From Anaerolineae bacterium (GTDB taxonomy: Bacteria; Chloroflexota; Anaerolineae; 4572-78; NAK82), in the NCBI GenBank assembly GCA_030597485.1, contig JAUVRU010000141.1, positions 1-6,214 of the forward strand: a DNA stretch of 6,214 nt, in the 5' to 3' direction. Position numbers and translations under genes: made by a program. The notes under the pieces are model-generated. The model did not search any database, had not been told where the DNA came from, and was given only the letters and a program-made list of their open reading frames with translations. Of this stretch, positions 1 through 5,583 are shown piece after piece (the stretch's first letter is position 1; each line of letters begins with the position of its first letter).

Positions 1-715
1 AAGGTACCACGTTACCGTCGCAGGGAAAAACGCAGGGGATGGCTACCTGCTGCGCCACCCGCCGGAAGCGGGGGAGCAACCGCTGGCGAAACACAGTAGG
101 GGAGAAGAAAGGCCCCGTCTTGAATGCCAGATCATCAGTGGACATGTAGACGTCGAATCCCATCTGACAGACGCGCTCCGCCACGACCAGGGCCCAGTCA
201 CTATACCGCTCCAACACCCTCTCGACGAGGCCACGGTTCTCGTACAGGGCCAGGCAGAATCCCTCTGTCCCCATGCTCAACATCGCAGAGAGTATGCCGA
301 TGCGGGTCACGAAGCAGGCGCAATAATCTTCCTTTTTGCTGACGAGTTCCTCTGCTTCTGCATACAACGCATCATCGTATGGATCGGGCAGTTGGAGCAA
401 CCCAAAGTCAGCATCGGTTCTGATCATCCCCTCGCCGTGGAAGAGGCACCCATCCTGGCCAACGAACGTGTGAGCGTACACTGGTGCCCGAAGCACGCAG
501 GATATGTTGTCCGTACCAAGGAACGATGCGATTGCCTTGGCCTCATCCACCGTGTATCTGTAGTTGTCAACGTCCTGGCCTGAGACTGGTCGTCCGGGTT
601 TGTCCCACCCCATTATCTGTTGGGCGAGAGTACGGTCTATCGCTGTCTCGCAGCACGGAACGCGGTCCGGCTCCTCACCGCGCAGCGCACACAGCACCCT
701 CTCACGTGAGTTCAC
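1..715 (-). CDS. URO-D/MtaA-superfamily protein (uroporphyrinogen decarboxylase-like), 3' end cut off by window edge
   Basis: Read on the minus strand from a GTG at 715, the frame stays open for 238 codons to the window edge, so the C-terminal part (probably a third or more) is missing. The N-terminus (NSRERVLCALRGEEPDRVP) is the typical opening of the URO-D superfamily outside haem synthesis, which includes the methylcobamide:CoM methyltransferases MtaA/MtbA and partners of corrinoid systems. A DGN motif at residues 233-235, in the context FPCDGN, matches the URO-D HSDGN element with Pro in place of His. It is not the His-X-Cys zinc motif of MtaA/MtbA. The start is fixed by an upstream in-frame TGA and a GGGGAG site 5 nt before the GTG. 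It is the third gene of the operon led by the MttB-like gene, so a role in methyl-group transfer or corrinoid handling is a reasonable inference. The exact reaction cannot be read from the fragment. Confidence 0.85.
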   Translation of the reverse strand, partial: MNSRERVLCALRGEEPDRVPCCETAIDRTLAQQIMGWDKPGRPVSGQDVDNYRYTVDEAKAIASFLGTDNISCVLRAPVYAHTFVGQDGCLFHGEGMIRTDADFGLLQLPDPYDDALYAEAEELVSKKEDYCACFVTRIGILSAMLSMGTEGFCLALYENRGLVERVLERYSDWALVVAERVCQMGFDVYMSTDDLAFKTGPFFSPTVFRQRLLPRFRRVAQQVAIPCVFPCDGNVVP

Positions 716-720
716 ATCTG

Positions 721-726
721 CTCCCC
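721..726 (-). promoter_or_regulatory. Ribosome binding site of the URO-D-like gene
   Basis: GGGGAG on the minus strand ends 5 nt before the GTG at 715. It supports this non-ATG start; there is no other start codon in frame between it and the upstream in-frame TGA. Confidence 0.7.
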
Positions 727-742
727 AAGGGCGTCGCCTTCG

Positions 743-760
743 TGGTTCTCCAGAGGACCA
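743..760 (-). other. Small hairpin in the 52-nt gap between the small ORF and the URO-D-like gene
   Basis: TGGT and ACCA arms enclose a further CT/AG pair, with one mismatch on the transcribed strand and a 4-nt loop. No T-tract follows, so it is not a convincing terminator. It could mark an mRNA processing point or be chance. Confidence 0.25.
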
Positions 761-767
761 TCACGGG

Positions 768-1085
768 CTATGTGGGTTCACAGCGATCCATCACCCGAGT
801 GGTAAGGTTGGCTGTTGCCTGCCACAGCTCGTTCTCCACCTCTACGAAATTCCTCTCTCTGACCCCGGGCCAGTCAGAGTGCCACTCGTCGAAGGCGCCG
901 AAGTCCGGCATCTCCCACATGGCCAGAAACCGACGCCCGGCCCCCACGAACTTGTGCTCGAACAGACCTATGAACTTGTTGCTGGGCCAGATGGCTGACC
1001 ACTCAGCTGCAACCTGGAAGTACATCTCTCTGATCCGCTCGTTGCTAATGCCCGACCGGGCATCGAATTCTTGTACGAAGATCAT
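768..1085 (-). CDS. Small Trp-rich protein, possible dimeric alpha/beta-barrel (ferredoxin-like) fold, function unknown
   Basis: This 105-aa soluble protein has no signal peptide or membrane segment. It contains six tryptophans (W29, W33, W57, W68, W72, W88). The middle stretch (about residues 46-73, beginning FVGAGRRFLAMWEM) looks like the beta-strand-then-helix unit of small dimeric alpha/beta-barrel proteins such as NIPSNAP/EthD/Dabb-like families, but I cannot assign a named family. The start is supported by a near-perfect Shine-Dalgarno (GGAGGTGA) with GGAGG 6 nt from the ATG. It ends in TAG. It lies 41 nt downstream of the MttB-like gene and 52 nt upstream of the URO-D-like gene on the same strand, so it is very likely co-transcribed with them. 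An accessory role in the methyltransferase pathway is inferred from position only. Confidence 0.8.
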   Translation of the reverse strand: MIFVQEFDARSGISNERIREMYFQVAAEWSAIWPSNKFIGLFEHKFVGAGRRFLAMWEMPDFGAFDEWHSDWPGVRERNFVEVENELWQATANLTTRVMDRCEPT

Positions 1086-1088
1086 ATG

Positions 1089-1096
1089 TCACCTCC
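1089..1096 (-). promoter_or_regulatory. Strong ribosome binding site of the small ORF
   Basis: GGAGGTGA on the minus strand matches the 16S anti-Shine-Dalgarno complement over 8 bases. Its GGAGG core ends 6 nt before the ATG at 1085. The strong site suggests independent, efficient translation inside the operon. Confidence 0.8.
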
Positions 1097-1126
1097 GGCA
1101 TAACATAGGATAGATCTGATGCGGGC

Positions 1127-2587
1127 CTAGAACAGGACACGCTCGCCACCAATCCGCGTCAGGATGGCCTGAATCGCCGTCTTCACCTCCGGCTCCAGCT
1201 CTGGTGGACGATGCGTGGACAGGATGTCCTGGACGCGGCCGCGTGCCTGGAAAACAATGTCCTCACGCTCCGAGGCGGGCCACTCAAGTTGATACTCTCG
1301 GCTCAGCAATGGCGAGATGAGGTGTTCTCGTCTGAATCGGCTCAGCGTATGCTCGTGGTCCAGGAAATGCCCGCCCGGACCGACTGTTTTGATGACATCA
1401 ACCGCCAAGCTGCTTTCGTCAACCTCGATCCCCTGGAGGAAGCGATTGATCCACTTGGCTACCTCGTTGTCGATGACGAACTGTTCGAAGCTGATGGCCA
1501 TGCCGCCAGCCATCAGCCCTGATACGCCGTCGTGAATGACCTCGACGCCGCATAGAGCGGCTCCCAGGTTGGTTAAGCCCTTCTCAAGACCTGCCCGCAC
1601 ATCGGGCACGCGGCAGTCGGCAACACCGCCAGTTCCGTAACCCAGCGGGATGTCGTACATCTGGCAGATTTGGGCGCTGGCGGCGTTGATCAGTGACATC
1701 TCGGGCGCGGCCGCGGCCCATTTGCTGGTGCGCATATCCATCCCGCCCACGAATGTGCCGTAAACCACCGGGCAACCAGGGTTCGTCAGCTGGCACAAGG
1801 TAATGCCGGCCAGGACTTCGGCATTTTGGGTGACCAGCGCGCCGGCCAGGGTCACAGGCGCTGTCGCTCCTGCCAAGGCACCGCTGACCACGCGCAGCGG
1901 GATGCCGTGTTGTGCCGTGTGGATGATCTTGGACACCATCTCTTCTGAGTAGACCAGAGGTGAGTTGACGGTGCAACCCAGGGAGTAGACCGGCCCCTCA
2001 GCCCCGGCCGCCTCGGCGACCAGCTGACCCATCTCCCAGACCTCGTCCAGGTACTTGGGTGTGGGCACTCCGATGCCAACGTGCTTCTCCGTGCTGTTAA
2101 GCTGGATGGCCGCTGCGTAGATTTCGGCGATGGCCGGCGGGACATCCTGGGGAATGAAGGGGGTGAGCACGTAGTGGACATTCTCCAACTTGTCCGACAG
2201 GAGAATATACTGGGCCAGATCGCCCAGTGTGGCCTTGCGATAGCGTTCCCGCTCCGAATCGCACACGAAGGTGGCGCCAAAGGCACTGGTGTAGTAGACC
2301 CCACCTTGCCCCAAGGCCAGATCGTAGGCCGGGTTGCGTGCGTGAAGGATAAACTCTCCTGGCGACTGGCTGATCGCCTGTTCGACGGTCTCAGGAGCAA
2401 GCCGAACCCGGCTTCCGTCCACTGTCGCGCCGGGACTCCGGCGGAATGTCTCCAAGGCTCCTTGGTGCTGGAATTCGACACCAACCTCCCACAACACCCG
2501 CAGCGTTGCGCTATGAATCGTCTCCAGATCAGGTTGAGTGAGCACGCTTGCGGTTCGTCCGCCTAATGGTACTGTTCCCGTCAACAT
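1127..2587 (-). CDS. MttB-family (trimethylamine/betaine-type) corrinoid-dependent methyltransferase, non-pyrrolysine
   Basis: This 486-aa cytoplasmic protein has the usual length and pattern of the MttB superfamily. The N-terminal helical segment contains IHSATLRVLWEVGVEF (24-39) and VRLAPETVEQAI (61-72). The barrel core contains GATAPVTLAGALVTQNAEVLAG (240-261), VVYGTFVGGMDMR (274-286) and YGTGGVADCRVPDVRAG (317-333). The C-terminus has the family signatures TVGPGGHFLDHEHT (401-414) and a run ending in STHRPPEL. Family members move a methyl group from a methylamine or quaternary amine (trimethylamine, glycine betaine, proline betaine, carnitine) to a cognate corrinoid protein. Archaeal MttB has pyrrolysine near residue 330, read from an in-frame TAG. 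Here the frame has no internal TAG, so this is the non-Pyl (MtgB-like) branch, and the substrate is not predictable. I start it at the ATG at 2587, which has AAGGA 8 nt upstream. An ATG at 2650 is in frame but has no ribosome binding site and would add a basic tail. It is the first gene of the leftward operon, and no cognate corrinoid protein is in the window. Confidence 0.92.
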   Translation of the reverse strand: MLTGTVPLGGRTASVLTQPDLETIHSATLRVLWEVGVEFQHQGALETFRRSPGATVDGSRVRLAPETVEQAISQSPGEFILHARNPAYDLALGQGGVYYTSAFGATFVCDSERERYRKATLGDLAQYILLSDKLENVHYVLTPFIPQDVPPAIAEIYAAAIQLNSTEKHVGIGVPTPKYLDEVWEMGQLVAEAAGAEGPVYSLGCTVNSPLVYSEEMVSKIIHTAQHGIPLRVVSGALAGATAPVTLAGALVTQNAEVLAGITLCQLTNPGCPVVYGTFVGGMDMRTSKWAAAAPEMSLINAASAQICQMYDIPLGYGTGGVADCRVPDVRAGLEKGLTNLGAALCGVEVIHDGVSGLMAGGMAISFEQFVIDNEVAKWINRFLQGIEVDESSLAVDVIKTVGPGGHFLDHEHTLSRFRREHLISPLLSREYQLEWPASEREDIVFQARGRVQDILSTHRPPELEPEVKTAIQAILTRIGGERVLF

Positions 2588-2595
2588 ATGCTTTT

Positions 2596-2600
2596 TCCTT
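2596..2600 (-). promoter_or_regulatory. Ribosome binding site that decides the MttB-like start
   Basis: AAGGA on the minus strand ends 8 nt before the ATG at 2587. The in-frame ATG at 2650 has no such site. The one at 2620 has only AGAGG at a tight 3-nt spacing. Confidence 0.6.
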
Positions 2601-2692
2601 CGGCCAATTGGCGCGCGCATTTGCCTCTGGCGGAGACGGCGGTCCAACATGAGACAGTGTGGCGTTTCAATGTGGATCAGGTCATGGCATTA

Positions 2693-2758
2693 TCTGTGGA
2701 CTGCGTCTGGCCAACTGACGGGGGAGAGGAAGGGTTCCCCATTTCGGCATCACAGACG
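2693..2758 (-). other. Potentially structured 5' leader RNA of the mttB-like operon with two competing stems
   Basis: The predicted transcript starts near 2764 and has about 177 nt before the start codon. In it, CGTCTG (2758-2753) can pair with CAGACG (2709-2704), enclosing an inner hairpin of GGGGA with TCCCC (2740-2736 with 2725-2721). The overlapping TCTGTG (2756-2751) can instead pair with CACAGA (2698-2693). The two 6-bp stems share bases and exclude each other. I recognise no known riboswitch class (no B12 box, no glycine aptamer pattern). Short stems like these can arise by chance, so this is tentative. Confidence 0.3.
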
Positions 2759-2770
2759 GCCCTACCACCT

Positions 2771-2799
2771 TTTATATCACATTTTTCATTTTTTGTCAA
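2771..2799 (-). promoter_or_regulatory. Sigma70-type promoter driving the mttB-like operon leftward
   Basis: On the minus strand a consensus -35 TTGACA (2799-2794), a 17-nt spacer and -10 TATAAA (2776-2771) are seen, with an extended -10 TG one base before the -10. The surrounding DNA is strongly AT-rich against a GC-rich window. The expected start site is near 2764, leaving a leader of about 177 nt. Confidence 0.8.
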
Positions 2800-2835
2800 C
2801 AATTTTTAGCTTGACAACGCACCATATTTGTGATA
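2775..2835. repeat. Four-part symmetric inverted repeat spanning the divergent promoters
   Basis: The plus strand reads TATCACA-N11-TTGTCAA-N11-TTGACAA-N11-TGTGATA, with blocks at 2775-2781, 2793-2799, 2811-2817 and 2829-2835. Both outer and inner pairs are perfect inverted 7-mers about a centre at 2805, and the blocks repeat every 18 bp. Much of this follows from two back-to-back promoters (inner arms = -35 boxes, outer arms = extended -10). The identical 7th bases and equal spacing go beyond promoter consensus and leave room for a shared operator. Confidence 0.85.
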
Positions 2836-2839
2836 CGCT
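2811..2839 (+). promoter_or_regulatory. Sigma70-type promoter driving the ald-larA-like operon rightward
   Basis: TTGACA (2811-2816), a 17-nt spacer and TACGCT (2834-2839) are seen, with an extended -10 TG at 2831-2832. The -10 hexamer is weak (3 of 6 bases) but the -35 is perfect and the TG helps. The start site should fall near 2846, leaving about 172 nt of leader before the ald ATG. Confidence 0.7.
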
Positions 2840-2851
2840 GTCAACAGTCAA
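2840..2851 (+). promoter_or_regulatory. Direct GTCAA repeats at the start site of the rightward promoter (possible operator)
   Basis: GTCAA occurs at 2840-2844 and 2847-2851 (7-bp period). These add to the GTCAA/TTGAC in the two -35 boxes, giving four copies in about 57 bp. The location over the expected transcription start suits a repressor site. No regulator gene is in the window and the motif is short. Confidence 0.3.
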
Positions 2852-3004
2852 GCAAACGACGATTAAACCATCCACTTCAGTAGTCCCGCGCTTCTGACCC
2901 AGGAGGGGAGTCAATCGCCCCTGAGTGTGATCTCGGTCGGTCAGGACAAATGCAAGATGAAGCAGGTACACCCGCAGTACTCTTCAAAGTCACCGCTGAT
3001 TTTT
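2852..3004 (+). other. 5' leader of the ald operon, no recognised gene or riboswitch
   Basis: Together with the promoter region this makes up most of the 430-nt gap between the two operons. It holds an AGGAGG at 2901-2906 with no start codon at a workable distance, and a weak 5-bp hairpin (AGGGG 2904-2908 with CCCCT 2918-2922). An ATG at 2950 opens a 40-codon frame ending at 3072 that overlaps the ald start out of frame. I see nothing that supports that frame as a real peptide. Confidence 0.4.
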
Positions 3005-3010
3005 GGGAGG
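3005..3010 (+). promoter_or_regulatory. Ribosome binding site of ald
   Basis: GGGAGG lies 7 nt before the ATG at 3018. It overlaps the in-frame TTG at 3003 and therefore argues against that codon as the start. Confidence 0.8.
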
Positions 3011-3017
3011 GTCGGTC

Positions 3018-4127
3018 ATGTATGTTGGGGTGCCAAGGGAGATCAAAGATAACGAATACCGGGTCGCCATGACGCCGGGGGGAGTGCGCCAGTTGGTGGA
3101 AGCCGGTCACCAGGTGTTGGTTGAGACCGGCGCCGGTGAAGGGAGCGGGTTCTCTGACGCGCAGTATCAGGAATCTGGGGCCAGAAGTGTGTCCACCGCC
3201 GCCGATGCCTGGAGCGCGGACATGGTGGTGAAGGTCAAGGAGCCGCAGCCGAGCGAACACGGGTTCTTGAGACCTGACCTGGTACTGTTCACGTACCTGC
3301 ACCTGGCAGCAGAGGAGCGGCTGACCCGTGAGATGATGGCACGGGGGCCCACCGGCATTGCCTACGAAACCGTGGAGCTGCCGGATGGTCACCTGCCCCT
3401 GTTGACGCCGATGAGCGAAGTGGCCGGTCGGATGGCCATCCAGGTGGGCGCGCACTATCTGGAAAAGATGAATGGTGGACGAGGTAAGTTACTGGGGGGT
3501 GTGCCCGGTGTGCGTCCGTCGGACGTGGTTGTCATTGGTGCGGGAACGGCGGGCACCAATGCCACCCAGGTGGCACTGGGAATGGGTGCCCACGTCACCG
3601 TCATTGACATCAATATCGACCGGCTGCGCCACCTCAATGAGGTGATGGGTGGACGGCTGACCACACTGAGTTCTAATCCGCTGAACATCGCTCGCGCTGT
3701 GCAGCGGGCCGACCTGGTTGTGGGCGCAGTGCTCATCAAGGGGGCCAAGGCGCCCAGGTTGGTGACCCGGGAGATGGTCAGCACCATGTATCCGGGAAGT
3801 GTAATGGTGGATATTGCGGTTGATCAAGGCGGCTGCGTCGAGACTACTCACCCCACCACGCACTCCGATCCCATTTTCGTGGTTGATGGTGTGATTCACT
3901 ACTGTGTGACCAACATGCCGGGAGCGGTGCCCCGCACCAGCACCTATGCTCTGAGCAATGCTACGCTTCCCTACATTCTCAATCTGGCCGACATGGGAGC
4001 TGAGGCCGCCATTCGAGGCGATCCCGCCCTGGCCAAGGGGGTGAATGCCCACAAGGGTCACATCACCTACCCCGACGTCGCCGAAGCGTTTGACCTGGAA
4101 TACGCGCCGCTGGAAACGCTCCTGTAG
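3018..4127 (+). CDS. ald: Alanine dehydrogenase (NAD-dependent)
   Basis: The 369-aa length is that of the family. The enzyme catalyses L-alanine + NAD+ + H2O to pyruvate + ammonium + NADH, reversibly, in the cytoplasm. The N-terminal part of the substrate domain starts VGVPREIKDNEYRVAMTP with the pyruvate-binding Arg15. The substrate Lys is K74 in VKVKEP, and the catalytic His is H95 in LFTYLHLA. The Rossmann domain has GAGTAG at 174-179 and the cofactor-selecting acid D197 in VIDIN. The catalytic Asp is D269 in DIAVDQGGC, and the family signature NMPGAVPRTST is at 299-309. These positions are one less than the well-studied mycobacterial numbering. All key residues are present, so I expect an active enzyme. 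The ATG at 3018 is chosen for its ribosome binding site. It is the first gene of the rightward operon, 121 nt ahead of the LarA-like pair. The neighbours suggest use of alanine, or of an amino acid released from a methylated precursor. Confidence 0.96.
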   Translation: MYVGVPREIKDNEYRVAMTPGGVRQLVEAGHQVLVETGAGEGSGFSDAQYQESGARSVSTAADAWSADMVVKVKEPQPSEHGFLRPDLVLFTYLHLAAEERLTREMMARGPTGIAYETVELPDGHLPLLTPMSEVAGRMAIQVGAHYLEKMNGGRGKLLGGVPGVRPSDVVVIGAGTAGTNATQVALGMGAHVTVIDINIDRLRHLNEVMGGRLTTLSSNPLNIARAVQRADLVVGAVLIKGAKAPRLVTREMVSTMYPGSVMVDIAVDQGGCVETTHPTTHSDPIFVVDGVIHYCVTNMPGAVPRTSTYALSNATLPYILNLADMGAEAAIRGDPALAKGVNAHKGHITYPDVAEAFDLEYAPLETLL

Positions 4128-4179
4128 GGGAGGTTGGCCGCACTGTGCGTGAGGCCGCGGGGATGATGAGTGCGTGTGG

Positions 4180-4205
4180 CCGCTGCTTCCGATCCAACGC
4201 AGCGG
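4180..4205 (+). other. GC-rich hairpin in the ald to LarA-like intergenic gap
   Basis: CCGCTGC (4180-4186) and GCAGCGG (4199-4205) form a perfect 7-bp stem with a 12-nt loop. No T-tract follows, so it is not a classical terminator. It could stabilise the 3' end of an ald transcript, act as a processing site or give partial attenuation between ald and the downstream genes. Confidence 0.4.
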
Positions 4206-4238
4206 GGGCAGTCCCGGAGAAGAGGGTAGAGCTGTATT

Positions 4239-4245
4239 GGAGGAG
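4239..4245 (+). promoter_or_regulatory. Ribosome binding site that decides the first LarA-like start
   Basis: GGAGGAG, with its GGAGG core ending 5 nt before the GTG at 4249. It supports a start 25 codons inside the longest open frame. Confidence 0.8.
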
Positions 4246-4248
4246 CCT

Positions 4249-5583
4249 GTGGCAGAGATCGTTATGCGCTCTGCGGCCGGGGAGTACAGACTGCAAATCC
4301 CGGATGATCGCCTGTTGGCGCATCATCCTCTGCCGGAAGTGACGCCCATCCCCAGTGGCCGGGTGGAGGCGTCCATTCGCCAGGCGGTGGAACGCCCGAT
4401 TGCTGCCGCTCCGCTTTCGCAGTTGGCCAGGAATGCCAGCACTGCGGCCGTCATCGTTGATGACTGGGCGCGGCCGGGCGTAACCCGGCACACGGTGGCT
4501 CCCATCATTCTGGACGTCCTGAATGAGTGTGGCATCGATGACGAGCAGATCACGGTGGTCATGGCCCGGGGAGTCGGTCTCGCCCCCCCGGTGGAGACTG
4601 TCAACTCGGCGTTCGGCCCGGCGCTCATGGGACGCAAGGTCCACAAAGAGATCAGTAGCTATCATCCCAGTCGTCTGGCTTTCTTTGGTTACTCGTCACG
4701 GGGGACGCCCATCTGGATTGATGATGCGGTCGCCAGCGCAGATCTGAGAATCGGCATCGGCATCGCCTTTCCCTCGCCCTGGGGAGGCTGTTCCGGTGGC
4801 GCCAAGATACTGGTGCCGGGCGCGGCCGGAGCTGAGACCATCCGTCAAAACCATAGCCTCATGGTGAACGTGGCGATGGGCTCCACTGACAGCCAGGGGT
4901 TGTTGGACCGGGAGGAGATCGCCGACATCGTGGGGCTGGATTTGCTGATCAATCTGGTCGTCAACCTCGATGGGGAGATGGTGGAATTGAACGCCGGTGA
5001 GGTCAGGCAGACTCATCGACACATCATCGAAGCCTACCGACGGCACTACCAGGTGGAGCTGTCGCAGAAGCCGGATATCATTGTGACGACGCTGGATCGT
5101 TTCCAGGGCTATCCAATGGTCAGCCTGTATCCCTTCGTCGATGGCTGCCTGCCCGGGGCGGAACTCGTGGCCGGCCCAGGGGCAACGCTCATAGTGGCTG
5201 GGCGCTGTCCGCAGGGGATTGGGGCCGGGATGGCCGAGTATATGCGCACGACTTACACGATGGAGGACTTGGCCTGCCTCAAACCTCAGGCCGGGACGTT
5301 AGCCTTTGCTGCCATCATGTTGGCGGCCCGCTTTGCCAGATGCCGAGAGCAGTACTCGCTGGTGGCCGTCGTTGATGATCTTGCCGCGTCTGAATGTCGG
5401 GAAATCGGGATGAGGAAAGCAGCAACCCTACAGGATGCAGTGGACCAGGCACTGGAGGCGCAGGGCGGCCAGGCGAAGGTGGCAATCCTGCCGGGCCTGG
5501 GCAACATCACCTTGCCCAAGTTAGCCCCGGCCGCTGAGCGTGTGACCCAAGGGGAGAACTGGGCGCAGGAGACTGGACCATGA
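4249..5583 (+). CDS. LarA-like protein (lactate racemase superfamily, DUF2088), first of a tandem pair, catalytic histidines absent
   Basis: This 444-aa cytoplasmic protein belongs to the nickel-pincer (NPN) LarA superfamily. Its N-terminal domain carries IVDDWARP (69-76), the counterpart of the LarA D-x-TRP motif including R75. It also has SGGAKILVPG (182-191) with K186, matching the lysine that tethers the cofactor, and RQNHS with H202, matching the nickel-coordinating His. The C-terminal domain ends with a LarA-like KVAILPGLGNIT. By eye, the acid/base histidines of L. plantarum LarA (H108 and H174) fall on G110 (context ARGVGL) and S176 (context FPSPWGG). The K298 equivalent appears as D298 (FVDG). 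A plain lactate racemase function is therefore doubtful; it may act on another 2-hydroxy acid by different chemistry. The GTG start at 4249 is preferred because it has a strong ribosome binding site and lines up gap-free with the next gene's N-terminus. A longer frame from GTG 4174 covers an intergenic hairpin. Its stop overlaps the next start by 4 nt (ATGA). Confidence 0.88.
   Translation: MAEIVMRSAAGEYRLQIPDDRLLAHHPLPEVTPIPSGRVEASIRQAVERPIAAAPLSQLARNASTAAVIVDDWARPGVTRHTVAPIILDVLNECGIDDEQITVVMARGVGLAPPVETVNSAFGPALMGRKVHKEISSYHPSRLAFFGYSSRGTPIWIDDAVASADLRIGIGIAFPSPWGGCSGGAKILVPGAAGAETIRQNHSLMVNVAMGSTDSQGLLDREEIADIVGLDLLINLVVNLDGEMVELNAGEVRQTHRHIIEAYRRHYQVELSQKPDIIVTTLDRFQGYPMVSLYPFVDGCLPGAELVAGPGATLIVAGRCPQGIGAGMAEYMRTTYTMEDLACLKPQAGTLAFAAIMLAARFARCREQYSLVAVVDDLAASECREIGMRKAATLQDAVDQALEAQGGQAKVAILPGLGNITLPKLAPAAERVTQGENWAQETGP
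5567..5571 (+). promoter_or_regulatory. Ribosome binding site of the second LarA-like gene
   Basis: AGGAG inside the end of the upstream gene, 8 nt before the ATG at 5580. With the ATGA overlap it suggests translational coupling of the pair. Confidence 0.65.

Noticed and set aside
484..1113. Long plus-strand open frame (209 codons) opposite the left genes
   Set aside because: It is antisense to two minus-strand genes with family-like protein sequences and good ribosome binding sites. Its own translation is low-complexity, Ser/Arg/Pro-rich and resembles no family.
2588..2650. N-terminal extension of the MttB-like protein from the ATG at 2650
   Set aside because: No ribosome binding site, a basic 21-residue tail atypical of the family, and a better-supported ATG at 2587.
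2775..2835. CRP/FNR-type site, because TCACA and TGTGA occur
   Set aside because: The half-sites face the wrong way and lie about 47 bp apart instead of the TGTGA-N6-TCACA arrangement. They are better explained as extended -10 elements.
2588..3017. Cobalamin or glycine riboswitch in the divergent leaders
   Set aside because: I looked because of the corrinoid and amino-acid genes, but found no B12-box-like sequence and no glycine aptamer pattern in either leader.
2950..3072. 40-codon upstream frame overlapping the ald start
   Set aside because: Only AGGA at 3-nt spacing precedes it, and the peptide shows no leader-peptide pattern such as runs of a regulatory codon.
4174..4248. N-terminal extension of the first LarA-like protein from GTG 4174
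   Set aside because: The GTG at 4249 has GGAGGAG at the right distance and aligns gap-free with the paralogue's start. The extension runs through a 7-bp RNA hairpin.
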